A DNA stretch of 64,000 nt from Flavobacterium lipolyticum (GTDB lineage Bacteria > Bacteroidota > Bacteroidia > Flavobacteriales > Flavobacteriaceae): contig NZ_JAJJMN010000001.1 of NCBI RefSeq assembly GCF_020905335.1, forward strand, positions 620,001-684,000. The letters run 5' to 3'. Below, one piece after another: positions 8,966 to 17,455 of the stretch (the first letter of the stretch is position 1; the number at the start of each line of letters is the position of its first letter). The notes beneath the pieces were generated by a model. It searched no databases. It saw only the letters and a list, made by a program, of their open reading frames with translations, and was not told where the DNA came from. The position numbers were made by a program, and so were the translations under genes.

Positions 8966-10384
8966 CTAATAGGCGTTTTCTTCTCCATTTACGATGTTGA
9001 TGATCGTTTTTATAATGATTTTAATATCCAGCATCAGGCTCCAGTTCTCGATATACCAAATGTCATATTCCACTCTGTTTTCCATATCGACTAACTCTTT
9101 GGTTTCGCCACGATAGCCATTGACCTGTGCCCAGCCAGTAATTCCGGGTTTGGCATACTGACGCACTAAGTAATTATTAATCAAATCGCTGTATTCTTTA
9201 GCGAGATTCACCATATGAGGTCTCGGCCCTACGACCGACATATCTCCTAAGAAAACATTGAAAAACTGTGGCAGCTCATCAATACTTGTTTTGCGAATAA
9301 AAGAACCAAATTTTGTAACACGGCTATCTCCTTTCTCAGCTTGTTTTTTATGGGCCAAACGATTAACACGCATACTCCTGAATTTATAACACATAAACGA
9401 CCGGTTGTCGCGCCCCGATCTTTCCTGCTTGAAAAACACAGGTCCCGGCGATTCAATTTTAATGATCAGCATAATAACAGGAAAGAGCCACGGAAATACC
9501 AGCAAGATTACGGAAAGTGAAAAAACAACATCAAAAACTTTTTTTATCAGTCGGTTCACAGCAAACTCCAAAGGCTCCGTTCGGAACATCAAAACCGGTG
9601 TGTTTTCATAAAACGTCACTTCTACCTTACTGGACTTTGTATACTGCTGAAAATCGGGAATAAACTTAATACGCACCATGTTTTGCTCACAAATCTGTGT
9701 CAATTTATTAATAACCTCAATTTGATCAATATGCAGTGCCACGTACATTTCGTCGACCTTTCTTCCGACTACAAATTTATGAATGGCACTAAAATCGCCT
9801 AACACTGAAGTAGCATCAATAATTGAGTGACTTCTGCTCTCATCAAAAAAACCTAAAAATTTATAACCGTACGTCAGATCTTTTGCGAGTATCTTACGCA
9901 TTCTTTCTCCTGCCTCGTTTGCTCCTACAATAATAAATGTTTTAAAATTATACCCACGACTTCTGATGTACTTTAAAAGTTTCATGGACAAATAGCGGGA
10001 GATCATCAGTAATCCAAAAAAAATCAAATAAAAAGAAAGCAGTCTGAGTCTTGAGATCTCATTGTATTTGAGATACACCACAAAAATGGAAATCAAAGCA
10101 GCGTGAATCACTAACTTCTTAACAGTTCTGACCAATATTGATTCGATAGGTTCTACTCTTACGCTTCTATTGGAATCATTTTGAAACAATAAGGCTACCC
10201 AAATTAAAATTGCCAGCAATGAAACTGTACGTTCTTCTTTTAATAAAAGCTTGTCTAAACTGCCAAATCTTGTCAGTGCAGAAAGTACTGTTGCCAGATT
10301 TAACAACACAACATCAACGCAAACAAATAAAAGCTTGAAATAGCGCGAAAAACGATAATGCGACAGTTTCTGTAAAATTTCCAT
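8966..10384 (-). CDS. polyprenyl-phosphate sugar-1-phosphate transferase (WcaJ-like)
   Basis: A 472-residue initiating glycosyltransferase. The N-terminus has four or five membrane segments, the middle has a Rossmann-like region (FIIVGANEAGERM), and the C-terminal third is the sugar transferase domain: FFKQERSGRD, CYKFRSMR, SIDELPQFFNVF, SVVGPRPH, KPGITGWAQVNGYRG. It transfers a sugar-1-phosphate from a nucleotide sugar to undecaprenyl phosphate at the inner membrane, the first step of exopolysaccharide or O-antigen synthesis. It sits alone next to the CpsB-type phosphatase rather than in a full polysaccharide operon. Confidence 0.93.
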   Translation of the reverse strand: MEILQKLSHYRFSRYFKLLFVCVDVVLLNLATVLSALTRFGSLDKLLLKEERTVSLLAILIWVALLFQNDSNRSVRVEPIESILVRTVKKLVIHAALISIFVVYLKYNEISRLRLLSFYLIFFGLLMISRYLSMKLLKYIRSRGYNFKTFIIVGANEAGERMRKILAKDLTYGYKFLGFFDESRSHSIIDATSVLGDFSAIHKFVVGRKVDEMYVALHIDQIEVINKLTQICEQNMVRIKFIPDFQQYTKSSKVEVTFYENTPVLMFRTEPLEFAVNRLIKKVFDVVFSLSVILLVFPWLFPVIMLIIKIESPGPVFFKQERSGRDNRSFMCYKFRSMRVNRLAHKKQAEKGDSRVTKFGSFIRKTSIDELPQFFNVFLGDMSVVGPRPHMVNLAKEYSDLINNYLVRQYAKPGITGWAQVNGYRGETKELVDMENRVEYDIWYIENWSLMLDIKIIIKTIINIVNGEENAY

Positions 10385-10544
10385 ATCGGGGATATATACT
10401 TACTCTAAGCGAAATAAAAACTGATTAAAAATCAGTTAAAAAATTAATAGTGCAAAATAGTATTTTAATTATATTTTTCAGCATTATTTAAAATCTATCT
10501 TTAAAAGTTTACTTTTATATTATGCAAATTTAATATTGCAGACC

Positions 10545-11510
10545 ATGATTAAGACTTTTTTACTCTTTTGCCTGACTGTCTCTTTTGCTAATGCTCAAGT
10601 TTTAAGCTGTACCGACCCGCTTTCTAAAAATTACAATACCGCTGCGACAGTTAACGACGGAAGCTGCAACTATAAAAAAATCCACCTCAGCCCCCTATAT
10701 TCTAAACTCCTGAGCGATTCGATTAAAGAAACCTCTGGATTGATTGCTTTCGATAATTTACTCTGGACGCACAATGACGATCATGACACCACAATTTACG
10801 GATTGGATTCAGTGGGTAAAATTCGAAAAAAAGTTGTTCTGAAACAGGTTATCAATCACGACTGGGAAGAGATTTCACAAGACAGTTCTTTTATATACCT
10901 TGGAGATTTCGGGAACAACTACTTCGGTAACAGAACCGATCTGAACATTCTAAAAATAGAGAAAAAATCGTTCTTGGAAGGAAATCCTGCAATTGAAAAA
11001 ATTTCCTTTCAATACGCCGACCAAACTGATTTTTCTGCAAAAAAACCAAACACTGCTAATTTTGACTGCGAAGCATTCATCGTGTCCAAAGACAGCATTT
11101 ATTTATTTACCAAACAATGGAAAACATCTAAAACCAACATTTACGTTTTGTCTAACCAAGCGGGTTCTCACGTTGCACGACTAAAACACACCTTAAACAC
11201 AAAAGGCCTGGTGACCGGCGCGACTTATTTAGCGTCTAAAAAAACAATTGTTCTTTGTGGGTACTCTAAACTTGGCAAACCCTTTTTGTATCTTTTGTAC
11301 GATTTCAAAAACACTGATTTTCTGTCGGGAAATAAACGAAGGATTAAACTGAAGCTACCCTTCCATCAAATAGAAGGAATTGCAACTCATGACGGTCTGC
11401 ATTATTATTTAACCAATGAATCCCTCATTCGAAAACCGATCCTTTATGTACCCCAGCAGCTTCATTATTTCGATTTGAGTTCTCTACTAAGTTTCTACCT
11501 TCATAATTAA
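10545..11510 (+). CDS. exported protein with CTDP...DGSCNY repeat unit
   Basis: A 321-residue secreted protein; ATG 10545 gives a good signal peptide (MIKTFLLFCLTVSFANAQ), whereas the in-frame TTG at 10536 adds nothing. The mature N-terminus holds one CTDPLSKNYN...DGSCNY unit, a short Cys-pair module frequent in secreted Bacteroidota proteins. The remainder (HNDDHDTTIYGLD, DWEEISQDSSFIYLGDFGNN, QIEGIATHDGLHYYLTNE) looks like a beta-propeller of the SdiA-regulated/esterase-like type. Enzyme activity cannot be stated. No type IX sorting domain is obvious at its C-terminus. Confidence 0.75.
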   Translation: MIKTFLLFCLTVSFANAQVLSCTDPLSKNYNTAATVNDGSCNYKKIHLSPLYSKLLSDSIKETSGLIAFDNLLWTHNDDHDTTIYGLDSVGKIRKKVVLKQVINHDWEEISQDSSFIYLGDFGNNYFGNRTDLNILKIEKKSFLEGNPAIEKISFQYADQTDFSAKKPNTANFDCEAFIVSKDSIYLFTKQWKTSKTNIYVLSNQAGSHVARLKHTLNTKGLVTGATYLASKKTIVLCGYSKLGKPFLYLLYDFKNTDFLSGNKRRIKLKLPFHQIEGIATHDGLHYYLTNESLIRKPILYVPQQLHYFDLSSLLSFYLHN

Positions 11511-11572
11511 TTCACAAATAATATCTCTTTCAGTTTCACAATCAATGAAAATTGAAACGATTGCTTCTCTGT

Positions 11573-12562
11573 TTAATGCGGGCAACCGAAACATTTTGCA
11601 TAAGAATCAAATTGATAGGTTAATAAAACTTCATAAACACCCCCTGTCCTTCCAATATTAGAGGTATTCATATCATAAGAAACACCTAATTTCAAATTTT
11701 CGTACTGTAGTCCTGTAAAAAAATTTATCGAAGTCAGTAATTGATTCCCAATATCGTTTTTTGACGGGTTAGTAGTTACTGTTGCTCCAAAATATATATT
11801 TTCGAATAGGACTGATGTACCTATATCAAATCGATTATAACGCCCTTGTTGCATATAGTTTGATGTAACAAGCATCTTGGCTTCATACGGCAAAAATACG
11901 ACATCGACATAATCCGCCAATAGAAATTTGTAACCTGAGCTTAAAGAAAAGAAAGAATCTAAACGTGCATTTCCGTTTGTTGTAAAAGATATATCGGGTC
12001 TGTTAAGATGTTTCATAGACAAACTAATCCATAGACTTTCGGTATTGAAAACCATTCCCGCTGATACATCAAAGAAATTGATTTTATCATTTTTTAGTAT
12101 TGGATCAATTGAAGTGGGGTTAATTGTACCTGTTTTTATGTTTATCTGATCTTCAAGCAATAGATTTTGAAAACCGAATGACTTTACCCCAAAACCTACT
12201 TCAATTGCCGGTCGAAAAACCCAGGTATCATTATACTCTACTTTATAGGCATAGTTCCCATTAATTTGTGTATAACTATAATGGTTTACATTCTGTCTTT
12301 GATTTAAAACACTCAATCCATAACCGCTGTTCATATTTTCATTCCAAGTATTAATAAAGGCATAATCGGTATCCATTTTTAGATCTAAATCCGGCCATTG
12401 TTCTCTATGAATAATACCTGCGTAAGTAGTTTCTCTAAACCCACTGAAACCGGGATTAAGTGTTTCCGGAATTAAGAAATACTGTGTAAAAATGGGATCC
12501 TGAGCTCTTGTTTCTGAAAAAAAACAACATGCCAGGATTATGATAAAAAGATTTAATTTCAT
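11573..12562 (-). CDS. PorP/SprF family type IX secretion membrane protein
   Basis: A 329-residue outer-membrane protein with signal peptide (MKLNLFIIILACCFFSETRAQ) and the family N-terminus QDPIFTQYFLIPETLNPGFSGF. The remainder consists of amphipathic strands typical of a PorP/SprF beta-barrel. SprF in Flavobacterium johnsoniae is needed for surface delivery of the adjacent SprB adhesin through the type IX system. It follows the giant SprB-repeat gene by 8 bp on the same strand, the classical adhesin-sprF arrangement, so it probably handles that protein specifically. Confidence 0.93.
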   Translation of the reverse strand: MKLNLFIIILACCFFSETRAQDPIFTQYFLIPETLNPGFSGFRETTYAGIIHREQWPDLDLKMDTDYAFINTWNENMNSGYGLSVLNQRQNVNHYSYTQINGNYAYKVEYNDTWVFRPAIEVGFGVKSFGFQNLLLEDQINIKTGTINPTSIDPILKNDKINFFDVSAGMVFNTESLWISLSMKHLNRPDISFTTNGNARLDSFFSLSSGYKFLLADYVDVVFLPYEAKMLVTSNYMQQGRYNRFDIGTSVLFENIYFGATVTTNPSKNDIGNQLLTSINFFTGLQYENLKLGVSYDMNTSNIGRTGGVYEVLLTYQFDSYAKCFGCPH

Positions 12563-12570
12563 ACAGTACT

Positions 12571-15500
12571 TTATTTAATTAGTGTAAATGCTCCTTTTTC
12601 GGTTACCGTATGATTGTAAAAAGTTTTTCCGGTGAGCATAAAATAATAATTCCCGCTCTGAGCATCCACATCTTTTATCTTCCCGTTCCATCCACTAATA
12701 TTTTTTCCTGTTTCAGTATAGACAACACCTCCCCAGTTATCAAAAATAATCAGACTAATATCCTCTAAGCCAGTAAATACGGGTGTAAATATATCATTGT
12801 AACCGTCATTGTTTGGAGTAAAGGAATTCGGCATCATTATACTATATCCTTTTGTGATGATCAATGTGGATGTATATTTGTACTGACATCCAAAAGAATA
12901 AGTAACTGTCTGTGTAACAGCATGCGTCCCTTCTCTTGTATAAATGTGTTTTGGATTTACTTCATTAGAAAAATTACCATCCCCAAACTCCCAAGATGTA
13001 TTTATAAAATCTCCCGTAGCTAAATTTGTGAATAAAATTGGGTCATAAACAGAATATGTATCATAAACATCTTTAGTATATGAACCAGTAGTATAATTGG
13101 CTATACCCAAAACAGTTTTTTTAACATTGTAAGGAATAGTAGCTGTACAACCAAAACTGTCAGTCACACTAAACGTAATCAGTCCTTCTTTATTTGTATT
13201 CATTATTTCATTGTTATCTCCTGTGACAATTCCATCAGACCAACTTAATCTATATGGAGGAACCCCTCCTTTTACATGTCCGATATAGGTTTGATTTATA
13301 TACTTGGTTTCGCAATTAAGATCTGTTTTAACTTCGATAGTAGGTGTTAGCTCTTCAAATCGGGTAATTTTCCACTCGCCGGATTTTTTACAGCCATTTA
13401 CATCAGTAACGGTTACCTGATAGGTTCCCGGCGGAATTTTATTTAAATCTTCGGTTTTGGCACCATTGGACCACTCGTATGTAAATGGAGCTTTCCCTCC
13501 CGTTACAATTAAATTAATAACGCCTGTATTGGCATCTGCACAATCTAACGGGTTCGAAACATCTGCATTTAGTTTCAATAATGAAGGTTCTGAAATAGTA
13601 AAGGTTTCTTTTATTACACATGATTTAGAATCTGTAATTGTCACGCTATATTTTCCCGGTCCAATATTATTCCGTTCTATTCCGGCCGATGGATTATCAT
13701 CCCAAACTAAAGTAATTGGCGCTTTACCTCCTAAAAGATTTAAGTGGATATAACCATCCTTTGCACCAAAACAGGAAATGTCTTTAATATCCGGTTTTAT
13801 ACTAAAAACAGGGGCATTTTCTATGATCAATGATGATTCTTTTGAACAGCCCAATGAATCTGTAATTGTAATGGTATAAGATCCTGCTGATAAATTATTT
13901 TGTGTAAGTCCGGTACCCAAATTACTCCATTTTACACTGTAGGGATCTCCGGTAGTGAAAGGAACTCCTCCTTTTATATTGTCAATACTAACAGAAGCAT
14001 TTGCAGAATTAAAACACGATATTTCGGATTTAGTGTAATTAAAAACGATTTCTGCATTTTGGGTTAATATGACTTGCAAATGATCTGTACAACCTGATTT
14101 ATCTGTAACAATCAAATTATAAGTCCCTACAGCTAAATTTTTCAAATTTTGAAGATTACTTGTAAAGCCATTTGGACCTGTCCAGCTATAATTGTAATCA
14201 AAGACTCCCGAAGATGTTTCGATAGGTCTTCCTCCAACTGTATTTATTTCGATTTCACCTGTAGAATATCCATAACAAAAAATATTCATTTGTTTGGTCA
14301 GATTTACTTTTAATACTGGAGGCTCTTCGATTGTATAAGTTCCTTTAAGTAGGTTACAATTGTTTACTTCTGTAATTATCACATCATATGTTCCAGGTTT
14401 GAGATTATCTATATATTCAACAGTTTCTGGATAAGGATTTCCGTTTTTTTTCCACTCATAGGTGTAAGGTTGTGTTCCTCCTTTAACCGATAGCCTGATA
14501 TTTCCATCATTTAAACCAAAACAGCTTATATCATTTTTAATTGCCGAAAATTGAAATAATTCCGGCTCAGCAACGTTGTAAATCTTTGTGAAGGGGCAAT
14601 TACCATTGTCAGTTACGTTTAAAACATAGTCACCGGGTTTTAAGCCCGAAATATCTTCATTAGTACTTGTAAAACCATCAGGGCCTGTCCATAGAAATGC
14701 ATACGGATTTACGTTTATAAAAGGAATACCTGCGTTTACAATCAGATCAATAGAACCGTTATTTGCCCCAAAACAGGTACTTTTTTTTACCGTTTCGATT
14801 ACTTCTATTAATGGATCGACTGTAACTGTTATTGTAAAATTTGCTCCGGTACAGGCCTTTGACATAGGTGTTACTGTATAAGTCACTGTTGCCGGACTGT
14901 CTATATTACTTACTAAAGTCTGACTAATATTGTCTTTTGGCGAGGATTGTGCACTTGCACCACTTACAGATCCGGCAGGAGAAATTATAGGTTCAGACCA
15001 TACATAAGTAGTCCCTATTGGTACATTCTCTGTTGTGTTGGTGACGGGTGTAACCTGAAAGGTGTTTTTGCTGCATACCTTTACTGTCTTTGAACTTATA
15101 ATAGGCTTAAGGGTTAAAGCTACCGAAAAAGGAACTGTTTTTGTAGTAGTCCCACAACTGTTGGTTACACTAAATGTAACGGTATAATTACCACTGTTGG
15201 CATAATTTACTGCCCCGGGATTAAGTGAGGTAGATGAAGAAGGTGTGGCTCCGGGGAAACTCCAGAGATAGCTGATTTCTGAACCCGGAGAACAATTTTG
15301 ATCTACAGTCGCAACGGGATTAATAGATATAGAGTTACAGTAATCAGGAATAGGATTCAGCGTAATGACAGGAGGTTTTTTTACTTGTATCATTTCTGTT
15401 ACAGACTGGAAAATTCCACATGCGTTCCTAGTAGTTAGCTTTACATAGTATGTTCCCGGATTTGCAAAATTAAAAACCGGATTCTTAGACGAAGCATTGG

Positions 15501-16935
15501 TTCCGTTTACAAAATTCCATGCTGCTGATCCCCCACAAAATTCTTCACTATATCTGATAACTTCCCAATTATAACTTTCAATACTACATCCCTGACTTGC
15601 ATCTGTATTATTTGTAATAATAACATCTTTTAAAACACATGCATTACTGTAAGTAAATTGAGGTTGCAGTACCGGTTCAACACAAACTGTTTTTGTAACT
15701 TCATTACCGGCACCGCAAGGTGTTCTTGCTGTTAATTTAATGGTATAAGTGCCCGGTGTTGAATATATATGTTCTGGACTACCTTCATTTGATATGTTTC
15801 CGTCTCCAAAATCCCAGGTGTAAACACCTGCAGCACCGCAATTATTACCATATCCTGCACTAGATTTATTGATAAATATTATAGGTGTATTAGAACATAA
15901 GATAGCATTAACGGCAAAGTCTACTTTAGGAACATCTAATATAATAACAGGACCTACTGTAAAAGTACTGCGTCCGCATGTTGTTATTATATTTAAGTTG
16001 ATCGTATTTCCTAAGGGGCAATTTGCCTTTGTGAATTGATGTAATACAGGAAAGTTTAGAGAAGCCGAAGGGTTCGTAGAATTATATTGTATGGAACTCT
16101 CCATGTCTTTTTGACTGTAAGTCTCAATGGTACCGTCCCCAAAATTAATTTCATATTGTGTATCTGATGGATTAGAACCCCATGAAACTATTTCGAATTC
16201 CATTGTATCAACCGGAAGACATAAATTAGTAGTATTACCCGGAGTTATAAGAGCTCCCTTTGGACTGGTCGAATTATTGACTATATAGGTAACAGAATTA
16301 TTACAGCCATTAGCTCCCACTCCGGTAATCACCATCTTATAAGATCCTAATTTTAAATAGGCATGCGTTTTAGGAAAAGTAATATTGTTTTCTAAACTTC
16401 CGTCTCCCCAATCCACATCATAGGATTTAATGCATGATACTGAATTAGATATATTGCCAACATTAATAGTGTATTTGGGATTCTGGCTATCTCCACATTT
16501 TTCAAAAGATGTTCCTGAGTTATCTAAGTTTATGAATCTTAGATTTGGTTTCTGTTTTACTGTAATCGTTTTTGCAATAGTGCTTGCTTCACCATTGACA
16601 TCAGTAACAGTCAATTTTATGGTAAAATTTTGAGTCCCGCAACCTAACGCTTCAAAAGTATGAGAGGGATTACTGCTGGTTGAAGTTTTTCCATCTCCAA
16701 AATTCCAAGAATATTGAAAAGGACCATTACCGTTAACAGCTGAAATAAATGTAATAAGGGTACCTGAACAAGAGTTGTCATTGGTGAAGCTAAAATCGAC
16801 GCCGGGAGGTACTGAAAGAGAATTACAATTCCTTTCTGAAAGAGCAGTATTAGTAGCAATACTATTCGTAAAACTATAACCAAAAGAAGTAATAGCTAAT
16901 GAAAAATATAGCATTAAAAAATAAAGTTTTTTCAT
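12571..16935 (-). CDS. giant PKD/SprB-repeat surface adhesin with gliding C-terminal domain
   Basis: A 1454-residue secreted protein. After a signal peptide come PKD-type domains recognised by YSWNFGDGKTS, VDWGDGS, YTWDFGDGNIS and, near the end, SWEFGDGNFS. Residues ~720-1240 hold about seven SprB-type repeats, each starting with a Cys motif such as SCFGANNGSI or SCFGLNDGNI and closing with GTYDVIITEVNNC-like text. The last ~90 residues (MPNSFTPNNDGYNDIF...GNYYFMLTG) are the type-B gliding-motility C-terminal domain that directs type IX secretion. It is probably carried along the cell surface for adhesion or gliding. The SprF-like partner is immediately downstream. Confidence 0.94.
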   Translation of the reverse strand: MKKLYFLMLYFSLAITSFGYSFTNSIATNTALSERNCNSLSVPPGVDFSFTNDNSCSGTLITFISAVNGNGPFQYSWNFGDGKTSTSSNPSHTFEALGCGTQNFTIKLTVTDVNGEASTIAKTITVKQKPNLRFINLDNSGTSFEKCGDSQNPKYTINVGNISNSVSCIKSYDVDWGDGSLENNITFPKTHAYLKLGSYKMVITGVGANGCNNSVTYIVNNSTSPKGALITPGNTTNLCLPVDTMEFEIVSWGSNPSDTQYEINFGDGTIETYSQKDMESSIQYNSTNPSASLNFPVLHQFTKANCPLGNTINLNIITTCGRSTFTVGPVIILDVPKVDFAVNAILCSNTPIIFINKSSAGYGNNCGAAGVYTWDFGDGNISNEGSPEHIYSTPGTYTIKLTARTPCGAGNEVTKTVCVEPVLQPQFTYSNACVLKDVIITNNTDASQGCSIESYNWEVIRYSEEFCGGSAAWNFVNGTNASSKNPVFNFANPGTYYVKLTTRNACGIFQSVTEMIQVKKPPVITLNPIPDYCNSISINPVATVDQNCSPGSEISYLWSFPGATPSSSTSLNPGAVNYANSGNYTVTFSVTNSCGTTTKTVPFSVALTLKPIISSKTVKVCSKNTFQVTPVTNTTENVPIGTTYVWSEPIISPAGSVSGASAQSSPKDNISQTLVSNIDSPATVTYTVTPMSKACTGANFTITVTVDPLIEVIETVKKSTCFGANNGSIDLIVNAGIPFINVNPYAFLWTGPDGFTSTNEDISGLKPGDYVLNVTDNGNCPFTKIYNVAEPELFQFSAIKNDISCFGLNDGNIRLSVKGGTQPYTYEWKKNGNPYPETVEYIDNLKPGTYDVIITEVNNCNLLKGTYTIEEPPVLKVNLTKQMNIFCYGYSTGEIEINTVGGRPIETSSGVFDYNYSWTGPNGFTSNLQNLKNLAVGTYNLIVTDKSGCTDHLQVILTQNAEIVFNYTKSEISCFNSANASVSIDNIKGGVPFTTGDPYSVKWSNLGTGLTQNNLSAGSYTITITDSLGCSKESSLIIENAPVFSIKPDIKDISCFGAKDGYIHLNLLGGKAPITLVWDDNPSAGIERNNIGPGKYSVTITDSKSCVIKETFTISEPSLLKLNADVSNPLDCADANTGVINLIVTGGKAPFTYEWSNGAKTEDLNKIPPGTYQVTVTDVNGCKKSGEWKITRFEELTPTIEVKTDLNCETKYINQTYIGHVKGGVPPYRLSWSDGIVTGDNNEIMNTNKEGLITFSVTDSFGCTATIPYNVKKTVLGIANYTTGSYTKDVYDTYSVYDPILFTNLATGDFINTSWEFGDGNFSNEVNPKHIYTREGTHAVTQTVTYSFGCQYKYTSTLIITKGYSIMMPNSFTPNNDGYNDIFTPVFTGLEDISLIIFDNWGGVVYTETGKNISGWNGKIKDVDAQSGNYYFMLTGKTFYNHTVTEKGAFTLIK

Positions 16936-17344
16936 TATTTTTTTGATTATTTGATTAGAGAAATATAATTAAGCTCATAATTAGCATTTTATCTTGTCAT
17001 TAAAAAAACCAAAGCAGCCATTCATAAAATCAAAATTAACAAGAACACCCTTATTTATTTTTTTAGATGCAATAACCGGTCTTTGAGTGTAATAATCGAC
17101 ATCTTTTAAGACATAACTGGATAAATAGAAGTCTTAAAAAAACCGTTGGATGTAAAAGAGTAAAGGGTATTTTTCAACTGAACCAGAATACGGTAATTCC
17201 ACTTTATTCAATACCAGCGACTAACAATTGTCTATCGTATTTCTAACAAAGAGAATCTATTCAAAAGCTTTGACATTTAAAGTTGCTGCATCTTTTATGT
17301 TCGAACACTATTTTTAAGCTATTTTTTTGTTTGATCCAAAAAGG
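16936..17344. other. gene-free AT-rich region
   Basis: About 400 bp between the divergent adhesin and ABC-F genes. I see no open frame with plausible start and composition, no RNA gene and no repeat. It presumably carries the adhesin promoter on the minus strand; no convincing -7/-33 pair stood out. Confidence 0.5.
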
Positions 17345-17352
17345 TATCTTTG
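17345..17352 (+). promoter_or_regulatory. -7 box TATCTTTG of the ABC-F gene
   Basis: A TAnnTTTG match with TTTG words at 17326 and 17330, slightly closer than the usual ~19 bp. A start near 17359 would leave a leader of about 97 nt before ATG 17456. Confidence 0.5.
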
Positions 17353-17370
17353 CACCGTCAAAATTAAATT

Positions 17371-17450
17371 CCTATTAAAAATTTAGAGATCTAATTAGAG
17401 ACCTCGTTAAAATTTTTAATAAATAAAAAAGCCTTGTTTTAGGCACTTTT
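17371..17450 (+). promoter_or_regulatory. structured leader upstream of ABC-F gene (possible attenuator)
   Basis: The leader contains TATTAAAAATTT at ~17372 and its complement AAATTTTTAATA at ~17412, able to form a 12-bp stem. A second hairpin, GCCT-TGTTTT-AGGC followed by ACTTTT, lies just before the ATG. Leader attenuation is known for antibiotic-resistance ABC-F genes in other phyla. Its operation here is inference. Confidence 0.4.
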
Positions 17451-17455
17451 ACAAC

